In this document: positions 9,438 through 18,321 of the stretch, one piece after another
Layout: each line of letters opens with the position of its first letter
How positions within the stretch are numbered: the stretch's first letter is position 1
Source of the DNA: Alphaproteobacteria bacterium
GTDB lineage: Bacteria > Pseudomonadota > Alphaproteobacteria > SP197
Assembly: GCA_016869675.1 (NCBI GenBank)
Contig: VGDP01000020.1
Coordinates: forward strand, 1 to 57,123
Length of the DNA: 57,123 nt
Reading direction: 5' to 3'
The notes under the pieces: model-generated
The model's input: the letters and a program-made list of their open reading frames with translations, nothing else
What the model was told of the DNA's origin: nothing
The model's database searches: none
Translations under genes and position numbers: made by a program

Positions 9438-10222
9438 GCACCAGCGTCCAGGATGCCCTGCGAGCGTTGGTCGTCGTGCCGGGGCAGCGCCTGGATGTCG
9501 CCGAAGGTGCGTTGCTGCTGGGCGCGCTCGATCGGCCGGGCGTCGACCTCGGACCCTACCGACGGGACTTGGCCGCGCTGGCGTCGGCGGCGCACGAAAG
9601 GCCCGGCCCTGAGGCGTTGAACGCCCTGCTGTTCGACGGCTGGGGCTTCGCCGGCGATACCGAGACGTATGACGACCTGCGCAACGCCAACCTGACCCAC
9701 GTCATCGACCGCCGCCGCGGCCTGCCCGTGGCGCTCGGCATCCTCTACATGCACATCGCGCGGGCCGCGGGCCTCGCCGCCTTCGGCCTGAACCTGCCAG
9801 GGCACGTGATGGTGGCCGTGGGCATGGGCGATGCGTTGCACGTGCGCGACCCGTTCCATGGCGGGCGGGTTGTCGGCCTCGACGAGCTGGGCGAGCGTGT
9901 CGCGCGGTCGGGCGCGACCATGGATCCGGCGATGCCGCAGCCCGTGGACGACCGGGCCGTGCTGCTGCGCCTGCACAACAACATCAAGGTGCGCTGCCTA
10001 CGTGACGGCGACATGGATCGGGCCGCCGCGACGCTCGAGGCCATGGTGATCGTGGCCCCGGAGCAGGCGGGGCTGTGGCTCGAGCTGGGCACCGTGCACG
10101 AGAAGCGCGACAACCTGCGCGCGGCGCGCGCTGCCCTGGAGCGCGCGCGGATGCTGGCCGGCGCGGCAGATGCGCGCGGCATCGAGGTCGCGCTGCGCGG
10201 CCTTCGCGGGCGACTGAATTGA
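9434..10222 (+). CDS. SirB1-type transglutaminase-like/TPR protein
   Basis: The 262-residue product starts at GTG 9434, which overlaps the preceding stop. It contains the SirB1 core DDLRNANLTHVIDRRRGLPV then ALGILYMHIARAAGLAAFG and GLNLPGHVMVAVGMG, followed by two TPR-like helix pairs at the C-terminus (DMDRAAATLEAMVIVAPEQA and LGTVHEKRDNLRAARAALER). The transglutaminase-like fold in this family is generally considered non-catalytic and its cellular role is poorly defined. The tight coupling to the preceding membrane protein is the only functional hint. Confidence 0.85.
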   Translation: MSTSVQDALRALVVVPGQRLDVAEGALLLGALDRPGVDLGPYRRDLAALASAAHERPGPEALNALLFDGWGFAGDTETYDDLRNANLTHVIDRRRGLPVALGILYMHIARAAGLAAFGLNLPGHVMVAVGMGDALHVRDPFHGGRVVGLDELGERVARSGATMDPAMPQPVDDRAVLLRLHNNIKVRCLRDGDMDRAAATLEAMVIVAPEQAGLWLELGTVHEKRDNLRAARAALERARMLAGAADARGIEVALRGLRGRLN

Positions 10223-10262
10223 GCGTCTAGGGCGGTTTCCGATCAGGTAGATGTCCCACCCT

Positions 10263-10288
10263 GTCCCTCCCCCACAAGGGGGGGGGAC
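10263..10288. repeat. Palindromic GC-rich hairpin element
   Basis: GTCCCTCCCCC (10263-10273) pairs with GGGGGGGGGAC (10278-10288; one G-T pair) around the loop ACAA. A related hairpin (CCCTCTCCC/GGGAGAGGG) occurs at 48141-48163, which suggests a dispersed short palindromic repeat rather than a dedicated terminator. Confidence 0.6.
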
Positions 10289-10338
10289 GCAGTTTGGCGC
10301 CGCCGTGCGTGCGACTGCCGCGCGAAGCCCTGATTAGC

Positions 10339-11745
10339 ATGCCGTCGCCGAGATGCCTCAGCTACCCGGCCCCGGATATCGCGCCGCTGGCCTGGCTGCG
10401 GCGGCGAGGCGACCAGCGCGCCCACAGCCTGTGCGGCGTGTTCCACACGACCGCCGGCCCCGAACCCATGGACGCGATCGCCAACCTCGTCACCGGACCG
10501 CTGCAATCATGGGACGCCGTGGTCTGCCCTTCCCAGGCGATCCGCCGCACGGTCGAGCGCGTCACCGAGCAATGGCTAGGCTATCTGGCAAGTCTCGGTG
10601 CCTCGCTGCGCCCCACGGCGCAGCTCCCGGTGATTCCCCTCGGCGTCGACGCCGACGCCTTCGCGGACTCCGATGCCCGCCGCAACCTGCAGGCGCGTTG
10701 GCGCGAGCGGATCGGCGCGGCGCCCGACGATCCGGTCGTGCTGTTCGTCGGTCGGCTGTCGTACCATGCCAAGGCGAATCCCTTTCCGCTGTTCGTGGCC
10801 CTGGAGGCGGCGGCCCAGGGCATCGGCGGGCGGACCCACCTGGTCCTGAGCGGCTGGTTCGCCAGCGACACGATCGAGGCCCAGTTCCGCGCCGCCGCCG
10901 CCCTGTGTCGCGCGGTGCGCGTGACCTTCGTCGACGGCCGGACCGAGGAGGGCCGCGCCGGGCCGTGGGCCGCCGCGGACGTCTTCGCCTCGCTGGTCGA
11001 CAACATCCAGGAGACCTTCAGCCTGACGCCGCTCGAGGCGATGGCCGCTGGCTTGCCGGTCGTCGCCACCGATTGGAATGGCTACCGCGAGACGGTGCGG
11101 CACTGCGTCGACGGCTTCCTGGTACCGACCGTCGCACCGCCGGCCGGCGCGGGGCTCGCGCTCAGCCTGCGCCTGCGCGCCGCCATCGACAGCTACGGCC
11201 GCTACATCGGCAGCGCCGCGCAGTCGGTCGCCGTGGACATCGGCGCGGCGCGCGAGGCGTTCGCCGCCGTGCTGGCCGACGCGGGCTTACGCCGCCGCAT
11301 GGGGGCCGCGGGCCGGGCGCGGGCGAGGGAAACCTTCGACTGGCGGGTCATTGTGGCGGCGTATCAGGCGCTGTGGGTCGAGCTCGCGGCACGTCGCCAC
11401 GGCGACGCCGAGCGCGCTCCGCGTGCGCCCGGCGCGGCCGCGGATCCCCTGCGTGACGACCCCTACACTGCGTTCGCCCACTACCCCAGCGCGACGCTCG
11501 GACCGGAGACCAGGCTCGCCCGCGTGCCGGACGCGACAACCGATCGGGTGGCGTCCGTCACGCCGATGGTCGACTACACCGGATACTTGCTGCCTGACGC
11601 GGGCGTCCTGGCGGCGGCGCTCGCCACACTGGAGCGCGCGCCAGCGACGGCGGGAGCGCTGATCGAGGCGATGCCGTGCCCGGCGGACACGGCCTACCGA
11701 GGGCTTGCCTGGCTGATCAAGATCGGGTGCGTCCGGATCATCTGA
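10339..11745 (+). CDS. Family 4-like glycosyltransferase, probably N-terminally truncated
   Basis: The 468-residue frame from ATG 10339 contains a GT-B fold. It shows SLCGVFHTTAGPEPMDAIAN, then VIPLGVDADAF, VLFVGRLSYHAKANPFPL (start of the nucleotide-sugar domain) and FSLTPLEAMAAGLPVVATDW, the E-x7-E donor-binding region of GT4 retaining glycosyltransferases. A C-terminal extension of about 100 residues follows (DPLRDDPYTAFAHYPSATLG onward). Most relatives have an acceptor domain starting some 80-100 residues earlier, and the palindromic repeat sits where that should be. Truncation is likely but not proven. Donor and acceptor are unknown. Confidence 0.7.
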   Translation: MPSPRCLSYPAPDIAPLAWLRRRGDQRAHSLCGVFHTTAGPEPMDAIANLVTGPLQSWDAVVCPSQAIRRTVERVTEQWLGYLASLGASLRPTAQLPVIPLGVDADAFADSDARRNLQARWRERIGAAPDDPVVLFVGRLSYHAKANPFPLFVALEAAAQGIGGRTHLVLSGWFASDTIEAQFRAAAALCRAVRVTFVDGRTEEGRAGPWAAADVFASLVDNIQETFSLTPLEAMAAGLPVVATDWNGYRETVRHCVDGFLVPTVAPPAGAGLALSLRLRAAIDSYGRYIGSAAQSVAVDIGAAREAFAAVLADAGLRRRMGAAGRARARETFDWRVIVAAYQALWVELAARRHGDAERAPRAPGAAADPLRDDPYTAFAHYPSATLGPETRLARVPDATTDRVASVTPMVDYTGYLLPDAGVLAAALATLERAPATAGALIEAMPCPADTAYRGLAWLIKIGCVRII

Positions 11746-12531
11746 TCAATCCTCGTCCGCCGGGTAGCGCGGCTGGCCGGTGGTGGCTGTCAGCCCGCCA
11801 TCGACGACCAGCGCCGCGCCGGTGACGAACGCGGCGTCGTCCGAGGCCAGGAAGGCCATGGCCGCGGCGACCTCGTCGGGTGTGCCGATGCGGCCCAGCG
11901 CGCAACTGTCGTCGTAGGACCGCCGCATGGCCTCGTTGACCAGGGACTTGAGCATGCGCTCGGTGCCGATGGGGCCCGGGCAGACCGCGTTGACCCGGAT
12001 GCCGTGGCGGCCCACTTCCCACGCCAGGCTCTGGGTCAGGTTGATGATCGCCGCCTTGGCGGCGTTGTAGGGCGCCCAGCCCGGGTCACCGCGCAGGCCC
12101 GAGATCGAGGCCATGGTGACGATGGCGCCCGCGCGTTGCCGCTTCATGCGGCGGACGGCGAGTCGGCAGCAGATCACCGTGCTAAGGACGTTGAGCCGCA
12201 GGATGCGCTCCCACTCGGCCGTGGGCACCTTCGAGACATAGCCGAAGCTGCTGTTGCCGGCGACGAACAGGCCGACGTCCAGGCGCCCGGCTTCCGCATC
12301 AACGCGCGCGAACGCGGACTCGAGCTGGGCTTCGTCCATCACATCGGCGACGATCGCCACGGCGCCTGGGACGGCCGCTGTGGCCGCATCCAAGGCGGTG
12401 CGGCTGACATCGACGGCGAAGACCCGCGCCCCTTCGGCCGCCAGGCGCGTCATGCACGCCTTGCCGATGCCGCTGGCCGCGCCGGTGATCAACGCGACCT
12501 TGCCGTCGAAGCGTCGGGCGATCGTCGTCAT
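11746..12531 (-). CDS. SDR-family NAD(P)-dependent oxidoreductase
   Basis: The 261-residue classical short-chain dehydrogenase shows the cofactor motif ALITGAASGIGKA (TGxxxGxG), the structural motif ending in VAGNSS (in place of NNAG), the catalytic Ser in MASISG and YNAAK (YxxxK), and the C-terminal FVTGAALVVDGGLTAT. The ATG at 12529-12531 overlaps the stop of the upstream aminomethyltransferase-like gene by four bases, so the two form an operon on the minus strand. The dehydrogenated substrate cannot be read from sequence; by context it may act on a product of the neighbouring one-carbon or amine pathway. Confidence 0.88.
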   Translation of the reverse strand: MTTIARRFDGKVALITGAASGIGKACMTRLAAEGARVFAVDVSRTALDAATAAVPGAVAIVADVMDEAQLESAFARVDAEAGRLDVGLFVAGNSSFGYVSKVPTAEWERILRLNVLSTVICCRLAVRRMKRQRAGAIVTMASISGLRGDPGWAPYNAAKAAIINLTQSLAWEVGRHGIRVNAVCPGPIGTERMLKSLVNEAMRRSYDDSCALGRIGTPDEVAAAMAFLASDDAAFVTGAALVVDGGLTATTGQPRYPADED

Positions 12532-13700
12532 GCCTTGGCCAACTTGCGCTCGGGGTCGAGGAAGGGCAACGGCACGACGGTCGCCGCAAGGCTTGCCCCA
12601 TCGTGCTCGACGGTCAGGCGCGTGCCAGCGGCCGGCGCAGGCGCCTCGAACATCGCCATGGCGAGGCTGGCCTCGACCGTGGGGCCCCACGTCGCGCTGG
12701 TCACGCGGCCCATGGGACGACCACCGGACGTGATCCTGTCGCCCTGGCTGGCGACGACGGTGCCGTCGAGCCGGAGACCGGCGATCCGACGCGCCGCGCC
12801 GGCCGCATTGGCGCGCTCCAGCGCCGCGCGACCGACATAGTCGCCCTTGGTCAGGTTGACCATCCAGCCGAGCCCGACATCGAACGGCGTGTGACGGAAG
12901 TCGAAGTCCTGGCCGACGTTGAGGATCGCGGCCTCGATCCGCCGGATGGCCAGCGCCTGGCTGCCGCACAGCAGGAGGCCTTCGGCGCGCCCGGCGTGCC
13001 ACAATCCTTCGAACATGGTGGCGGCGCGCGGCACCTCCACGTAGATGTCGAATCCGAGCTCGGCCGTGTAACCGGTGCGGGTCAGCACCACGGGCACGCC
13101 GCACACCCGGGTCTCGGCCATGCCGTAGAACGGAATGCCCGACAGGTCGTCGTCGGCGACCGATTGCAGGATGGCGCGCGAGCGGGGCCCCTGGATGCTG
13201 GCAACGTGAATTGAATCGAGGTGGCTTGCGATGGTGACCGCGCGCCCATGGGCATGGCTGTGGATCAGCGGCTCCACATGGGCCGGCCCGCCCACCCACC
13301 AGAACCGCTCGGCGTTGAAACGGACGAGGACCGCGTCCTCGACGATGCCGCCGTGCGGGTAGCACATGACCACGTAGTAGCAGTGCCCGTCCGGCAGTCG
13401 GGAAAGATCGCGCGGCACCAACTCGTTCATGACGGCCAGCGCGTCCGGCCCGGCGACCTCGATCGGTTCCTCGCCGGTGACGTCCCACAGGCCCGCGACG
13501 CGCCGCGTGGCCCAGTACTCCTCCACCGGGTCGGTGATGAAGTCGGGCTTGAGGTACGAGTTGTGCAGCTTGAACTGGCGCGCGAACCGACCGATGACAG
13601 GGTAGAACGCGGTGCGCTTGAGCCCGCCCTTGAGCCGCATCTCGCCCGTCGAATAGGGCGGCGCGTCGGTCATGGCGACGAACTCGGTGGGGACGATCAT
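12528..13700 (-). CDS. Aminomethyltransferase (GcvT)-family protein
   Basis: The 390-residue protein has the GcvT fold. It contains GLWDVTGEEPIEVAGPDAL near 70-90, IQGPRSRAILQSV, VVLTRTGYTAELGFDIYV and a C-terminal barrel with GRVTSATWGPTVEASLAMAM. Such free-standing GcvT homologues transfer or oxidise methyl groups from N-methylated amino acids to tetrahydrofolate, often with a separate dehydrogenase. An internal ATG (MTDAPPYS) is an alternative start about 9 residues in. It lies downstream of the solute-binding-protein gene past a strong hairpin and overlaps the SDR gene. Exact substrate unknown. Confidence 0.85.
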   Translation of the reverse strand: MIVPTEFVAMTDAPPYSTGEMRLKGGLKRTAFYPVIGRFARQFKLHNSYLKPDFITDPVEEYWATRRVAGLWDVTGEEPIEVAGPDALAVMNELVPRDLSRLPDGHCYYVVMCYPHGGIVEDAVLVRFNAERFWWVGGPAHVEPLIHSHAHGRAVTIASHLDSIHVASIQGPRSRAILQSVADDDLSGIPFYGMAETRVCGVPVVLTRTGYTAELGFDIYVEVPRAATMFEGLWHAGRAEGLLLCGSQALAIRRIEAAILNVGQDFDFRHTPFDVGLGWMVNLTKGDYVGRAALERANAAGAARRIAGLRLDGTVVASQGDRITSGGRPMGRVTSATWGPTVEASLAMAMFEAPAPAAGTRLTVEHDGASLAATVVPLPFLDPERKLAKA

Positions 13701-13714
13701 GGCGGACCCGGAAT

Positions 13715-13765
13715 GAGAAGGGCGGGCGATCGCACCCGAGAGGAATGCGATCGCCCGCCCAAGGG
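13715..13765 (-). terminator. Strong hairpin after the solute-binding-protein gene
   Basis: GGGCGGGCGATCGCA (13720-13734) pairs perfectly over 15 bases with TGCGATCGCCCGCCC (13746-13760) around an 11-base loop. On the minus strand it follows the transporter stop and is followed by CTTCTCATT. It is likely a terminator or attenuator that keeps the binding protein more abundant than the downstream enzymes. Confidence 0.7.
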
Positions 13766-13779
13766 ACGTCAGGCGGAGA

Positions 13780-15315
13780 CTAAGCGCCCTTGTCGGAGCA
13801 GCTCAGCTCCTCGTAGTTGACATTGAAGTTCTGGGCGTGCGGCTCGAAGCCCGAACACGCGGACCGCATGCCGGCCACCTGGTGGATGAACAATGGAATG
13901 ATCACACCGCCTTCGTCGGCCAGGAGCTTCTGCGCCTGCTTCAGGATGTCGGCACGCTTCGTGTCGTCGAGTTCGGTCCGTGCCGCCTGGAGGAGCGCCT
14001 CGAAATCGTCGCGCTTCCAATGCGTCTCGTTCCAGTCGGTCGTCTTCGTGTAGGCGACCGAAAGGCCCTCGATCGGCGGCCGGACCGACCAGCCCGAAGT
14101 CACGAAGGACTGCTTCAACCAGACGTCGTCCCAGTAGCTGTCGGCCGGAGTCACGATGACGTTGACGTTGATCCCGGCGTCCGCCGCCATGACGCGATAG
14201 GCCTCGGCGAACTTGGTCATGCCGGGAATGCCCTCGGACGTGTAGAGGTCGATGTCCAAGCCGTCCGCATGCCCAGCCTCGGCCAGCAGCGCCTTGGCTT
14301 GTTCGACGTCGCGCGCGAGCGGCTCGCTCGAGAACGCCGACGGCCAGGTCGGCGGCACCGGGTTGTCGTTGCCTGGCTCTCCCAGGCCAAGGAGCACCGT
14401 GTCGACCAGGGCTTGGCGATCGACGACCAGCTTCAGCGCCTTGCGCACGCGCACGTCGTCGAACGGCGGCTGGTCGATCCACATCGAATACGTCATCGAC
14501 GTACCCGCGCCGGTCTCGATCAACGTGACGTTCGAGTCTTCCTTGAGAGCCGGGATCGACGTGGCGTCGACGCTGAGCACCAGATCCGCCTGGGCCGACT
14601 GCAGAGCGATCGCCGCGGTCAGGCCTTCTTGGGCCACGGTGATCTGAATGCACTCGGACTTCGGGAGCCCCGCCTTCCAGTAATTCGGGTTCTTGCGGAA
14701 GATGCGGATCGGGTTCGACACGTCGAACTGCTCGACCATGAACGGTCCCGTGCCCGCGACCTTGCCGGCCTTCATGTCTTCGACCGTGGCGCCCTCTTGC
14801 ACGATACCCGTGAACTTGGTCGTGAACAGCAGCGGCAGTTCAGCAATGGGCTCGGCCGTTGTGAACTGCACCGTGTGGGCGTCCACCGCCGAGATGCCTT
14901 CGGGCGTCAGGAACGACAGCACCGCCGCCGCGGGCGAGGCGAGGGCTGGGTCGATCAGTCGCTTGTAGGTGTAGACAACGTCGTTAGCGTCGAAATCGCT
15001 GCCGTCGTGGAACTTGACACCCTGCTTCAGGTGGAAGGTCCAGGTCCTGCCTTCGTCGGACGCTTCCCAGGACTCGGCCAGCTCCGGGACCACCTCGAAC
15101 GAATTGTTCAGGTCGACCAGGCGGTTGAAGATCGCAAACACGAGGATCGCGTCATCCGATGACGTCTGGACGGATGGGTCGAGCGTCAGTTTCTCGCCGC
15201 TCGATTCGTTACCGACAATGTTGATACACTGGCCCTCGGCGCGCGCCGTGTCTGGCACACCGCCCAGCGCTAGGCCCAGGGCCGTCATGGCCCCGAATAC
15301 TATTGGTAGTCTCAC
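13780..15315 (-). CDS. ABC transporter solute-binding protein, family 5 (peptide/nickel type)
   Basis: The 511-residue protein starts at GTG 15313-15315, with GGGAGG five bases upstream, and gives a signal peptide ending near DTARAEG. The mature part has the family-5 signatures LTLDPSVQTSSDDAILVFAI, LAESWEASDEGRTWTFHLKQ, GVKFHDGSDFDANDVVYTYK and GTGPFMVEQFD. Members bind oligopeptides, sugars, opines or metal chelates in the periplasm. No permease or ATPase gene lies beside it, so it is an orphan here. It heads a minus-strand unit with the GcvT-like and SDR genes, which hints at an N-methylated or amino-sugar substrate. That link is inference only. Confidence 0.88.
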   Translation of the reverse strand: MRLPIVFGAMTALGLALGGVPDTARAEGQCINIVGNESSGEKLTLDPSVQTSSDDAILVFAIFNRLVDLNNSFEVVPELAESWEASDEGRTWTFHLKQGVKFHDGSDFDANDVVYTYKRLIDPALASPAAAVLSFLTPEGISAVDAHTVQFTTAEPIAELPLLFTTKFTGIVQEGATVEDMKAGKVAGTGPFMVEQFDVSNPIRIFRKNPNYWKAGLPKSECIQITVAQEGLTAAIALQSAQADLVLSVDATSIPALKEDSNVTLIETGAGTSMTYSMWIDQPPFDDVRVRKALKLVVDRQALVDTVLLGLGEPGNDNPVPPTWPSAFSSEPLARDVEQAKALLAEAGHADGLDIDLYTSEGIPGMTKFAEAYRVMAADAGINVNVIVTPADSYWDDVWLKQSFVTSGWSVRPPIEGLSVAYTKTTDWNETHWKRDDFEALLQAARTELDDTKRADILKQAQKLLADEGGVIIPLFIHQVAGMRSACSGFEPHAQNFNVNYEELSCSDKGA

Positions 15316-15507
15316 GGTCGCCTCCCTGTAGTAGTGCCCATTACCCGCCGCCCCATACGCGCCCATCTTCATCTGAAGCCGTTGCGGCGAAACGAACTTA
15401 CGGTAGCCCCGTCGTGCCGTCAATCGGAGCCCTGGAATCCGTGTAAGGTTCGAAGCCTTGACGTTAACCTGTCATGCCGCCGCATCGACCAGAGGAGTGT
15501 CGTACAC

Positions 15508-16389
15508 GTGACGACCGGCTTCCGTGGCGTGTTTCCTGTGCTGTACGCCTACTTCTCAGAGAACGGCGTCGACCGTTCCGCGATGGCGCGCCAGGTGGAC
15601 GCGGTGGTCGGCGCTGGCGCCCACGGCATCGCCGTGCTTGGTCTCGCGACCGAGGTGAACAAGCTTTCCTTAGCCGAGCGCCACGTGGTCCTCGAAACGG
15701 TGGCGCAGGCGCTGCGCAGGCGGCGGCCGCTTGCCGTCACGATCGCCGAGGCGACGGTGCAGGGGCAGATCGACTTCGTTCGGGCAGCCGAGAGGGCCGG
15801 TGCGGCATGGGTCATCTTGCAGCCGCCGCCCGTGCGCGATGTGTCGGAGGGCGAGCTGATCCGGTTCTTCGGTGCCGTGGCCGATGCCGCCGGCGTGCCC
15901 GTCGCGATCCAGAACGCGCCGCAGTACCTTGGGGTCGGGTTGTCGAACGCCGGAATCGCCGCGCTGCATCGCGCCCATCCCAATGTCCTGCTCGTGAAGA
16001 TCGAGGACCCGCCGCGTCACGTAGCGAGCCTGATCGAGGCGACCGCGGGAGCGGTCGACGTGTTCGTCGGTCGCGCCGGGATCGAACTACCGGACGTGCT
16101 GCGGGCGGGCGCCGTCGGTACCATTCCAGCGACCGAGGCGTGCGACCGGCTTGTGCGCAGCTTCGACCTCCTCGGGCCTGACCCGGCGGCGAGCGAGGCG
16201 GCGTACCGCGAGGCCTTGCCGGTGCTCGCGTTCCTTGAAGTGTCGATCAATCACCTGGTCACGGCGGGCAAGGAGATCATGGCGCGGCGCATGGGACTCG
16301 ATCGCGTCCTTCATCGGCTTCCCGCCGAGTTGACACCCGCCGTGCGCGCGGCCATCGAGCGGCACGCGGTGGCGCTCGGACCCCTATGA
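15508..16389 (+). CDS. Dihydrodipicolinate synthase/N-acetylneuraminate lyase-family aldolase
   Basis: The 293-residue TIM-barrel protein starts at GTG 15508 with AGAGGAG eleven bases upstream. It shows GAHGIAVLGLATEVNKLS (the DapA G-x-x-G-E region with alanine substitutions), VPVAIQNAPQYLG, and a Schiff-base Lys in LLVKIEDPP. Family members condense or split pyruvate and aldehydes. The active-site loop is not that of housekeeping DapA, so a catabolic aldolase or dehydratase acting on a sugar acid is more likely. It overlaps the following GH105-like gene by four bases, pointing to a shared pathway. Confidence 0.85.
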   Translation: MTTGFRGVFPVLYAYFSENGVDRSAMARQVDAVVGAGAHGIAVLGLATEVNKLSLAERHVVLETVAQALRRRRPLAVTIAEATVQGQIDFVRAAERAGAAWVILQPPPVRDVSEGELIRFFGAVADAAGVPVAIQNAPQYLGVGLSNAGIAALHRAHPNVLLVKIEDPPRHVASLIEATAGAVDVFVGRAGIELPDVLRAGAVGTIPATEACDRLVRSFDLLGPDPAASEAAYREALPVLAFLEVSINHLVTAGKEIMARRMGLDRVLHRLPAELTPAVRAAIERHAVALGPL

Positions 16390-17414
16390 CCGTGACCGGG
16401 CCCGGCGCCATGCTCCGTCGGCTCGCCCGCCGCACGCGGCGCTACGACTTCACGGTCTGGTTCTGGGGCGACGCGATCGCCTTCGACGGTCTGCTCGAAG
16501 CGGCGGAGTTGGCGGATGATCGGGCGAGCGCCCGCTTCTGTGGCCGATTCATCGATCGCTGGGCACGCCAGGCGCGCGCATGGACGGATTATCTGACACC
16601 GGGCATGGCCGTCGTGCGGCGCCACGCAGCGACGGGCGATGATGCCTTGCTCGATGCGGCTGCCCGGCTGGGACGCTGGATGGCGCGCGACGTCCCGCGT
16701 GGTCCGGGCGGTGTGCACTACTACCGTCCGGACCTGCCGCAGTTCCGTACTACCGTGCTGGTCGACTCGCTCTACCACGTGCCGACATTTCTGGCCGCGC
16801 TCGCCAAGGCGACGGCCGATGCGTCGTACGCCAAGGACGCCGTCGAGGCATGGCGCTCCCATGTGGCGCTGCTGCGCCACCCTCAAGGCCCACTGCTCTG
16901 CCACAACCACGATGTCGGTTCGGGGCGCTGGCGCGGCTATGGCTGGGGTCGAGGCAATGGCTGGGCTCTGCTCGGCCTCGTGGATCTGCTCGATGCGTTA
17001 CCCGCGCGTCATCCGGATCGGCGGCCGCTGGTTGCCGATCTGAGGGCGCTGGCCAAGGCCATCCTGCCGCTGCAGGACGCGTCGGGATTCTGGCGCACGC
17101 TGTTGCACGACCGCGAGGCATACCTCGAGTCCTCGACGGCGGCGTTCTTCGGCGCGGCCTTCACCAAGGCGCATCGCATGGGATTGCTCGGTGCGGCGTA
17201 CGCGCAATCCGCCGATCGAGCATGGACAGCCGTGGCCAGTCGGATCGATGGGGACGGCGGTCTGTTCGGCGTGTCGGGCGTGACGTGGGCGGCCGCGGCG
17301 CCGTCCGAGGACTTGGCGCTCTACAAGACGATGCCGACCGAGGTGAACGTCTGGGGCCAGGGATCGGCGCTGCGATTCGCGGCGGAACGCGTGCGGTCCG
17401 GCCTGCGATCCTGA
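16386..17414 (+). CDS. Glycoside hydrolase family 88/105-like unsaturated uronyl hydrolase
   Basis: The 342-residue protein is an (alpha/alpha)6-barrel type sequence with FTVWFWGDAIAFDGL near the start, FRTTVLVDSLYHVPTFLAAL (catalytic-Asp region), and HNHDVGSGRWRGYGWGRGNG followed by WALLGLVDLL. The WGRGNGW motif is typical of GH105 unsaturated rhamnogalacturonyl hydrolases, which remove unsaturated uronate after pectin-lyase action by hydrating the double bond. No signal peptide is present, so it should be cytoplasmic. The ATG overlaps the upstream aldolase stop, consistent with uronate-type sugar catabolism. Specificity is not established. Confidence 0.8.
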   Translation: MTVTGPGAMLRRLARRTRRYDFTVWFWGDAIAFDGLLEAAELADDRASARFCGRFIDRWARQARAWTDYLTPGMAVVRRHAATGDDALLDAAARLGRWMARDVPRGPGGVHYYRPDLPQFRTTVLVDSLYHVPTFLAALAKATADASYAKDAVEAWRSHVALLRHPQGPLLCHNHDVGSGRWRGYGWGRGNGWALLGLVDLLDALPARHPDRRPLVADLRALAKAILPLQDASGFWRTLLHDREAYLESSTAAFFGAAFTKAHRMGLLGAAYAQSADRAWTAVASRIDGDGGLFGVSGVTWAAAAPSEDLALYKTMPTEVNVWGQGSALRFAAERVRSGLRS

Positions 17415-17428
17415 CGCCCGACCGACCC

Positions 17429-18235
17429 TCAGAAGTTCATGTAGCGCGTCGCCGCATGGGGTGCCATGACCCGTGTGTGTTCGGCCACGGCCGCGTCGTC
17501 GAAATCCACGGCGGGTGCCCGTTCCAACCCGAAATGACCATGGTCGCGACCACGGACCAACAGCCCGGTCATGCGCGGGCCGCCGGTGGGGCGCGCGCTG
17601 GCCGGGATGTACTTGATGGCGATTCCGACGCGCCGACCATCGGTGTCGTTGGGGCCCGAGGCGTGGGCCAGGTAGCCGTGGTGCAGTGACATCTGGCCCG
17701 CGCGCAGCGGGGCGGCCTCCGCGCGGGCTTCGTCCACGGGCGGATCCAGGGTCTGGCCGTGGGACAGCATGTTGTTCGAATTCGGGCGGTTGACGTGTCG
17801 GCGCAGGCCGGACGTGTGCGACCCCGGAACGAACCTCATGCAGCCGTTCTCGACCGTCGCGTCGGTCAGGGCGACCCAGGCGTTGACCACGGCCATGGGC
17901 TTGATCGCGTAGTACTGGGCGTCCTGGTGCCACGAGACGTGCCGGCCGGTGCCTGGTTCCTTGATCCAGATGTCGGCGCTGATCGCCACGATGTCCGGCC
18001 CAAGGACGGCCTCGATCGCGTCCAGCACGCCGGGCGCGCGCGCCAGGTCGGCGATGGGCCTCAGCAGCAGGTAGGACTTGTAGAGCCAGGGATGGGACGC
18101 GCGCGCCTGTTCGGCCGGGGTAACCCGATCGATGCGGTCGAGCACGCCCCGGGCGACCTTGGGCGCGACCGCGTCGATGGGGACGTAGTATCCGTCGCGC
18201 TGGTAGCGCACCGCCAGGTCGCTTGGTACCGGCAT
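17429..18235 (-). CDS. Phytanoyl-CoA dioxygenase (PhyH)-family oxygenase
   Basis: The 268-residue protein carries the 2-oxoglutarate/Fe(II) oxygenase triad in WHQDAQYYAIKPM (HxD) and HHGYLAHASGPN (distal His), with MRFVPGSHTSG and VGIAIKYIPA typical of PhyH. I chose ATG 18233-18235 (MPVPSDLAV) because AAGAGG precedes it at good spacing; a longer frame upstream lacks such a site. Bacterial PhyH proteins hydroxylate diverse small molecules, so the substrate is open. It is divergent from the ketol-acid-reductoisomerase-like gene and convergent with the GH105-like gene. Confidence 0.88.
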   Translation of the reverse strand: MPVPSDLAVRYQRDGYYVPIDAVAPKVARGVLDRIDRVTPAEQARASHPWLYKSYLLLRPIADLARAPGVLDAIEAVLGPDIVAISADIWIKEPGTGRHVSWHQDAQYYAIKPMAVVNAWVALTDATVENGCMRFVPGSHTSGLRRHVNRPNSNNMLSHGQTLDPPVDEARAEAAPLRAGQMSLHHGYLAHASGPNDTDGRRVGIAIKYIPASARPTGGPRMTGLLVRGRDHGHFGLERAPAVDFDDAAVAEHTRVMAPHAATRYMNF

Positions 18236-18244
18236 GTTGGCCTC

Positions 18245-18274
18245 TTGGAGAGGTCGCGTCCGATCATGTATACG
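18245..18274 (+). promoter_or_regulatory. Possible promoter of the reductoisomerase-hydantoinase operon
   Basis: TTGGAG (18245-18250) and TATACG (18269-18274) are spaced by 18 bases, 47 bases ahead of the ATG at 18322. The match is partial (four of six in each box). The site lies in the only sizeable gap before this operon. Confidence 0.35.
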
Positions 18275-18321
18275 GTGCGTCCGGCTGCGGACCAGGGTCA
18301 ATATCCGACGAGGGCATTCAC

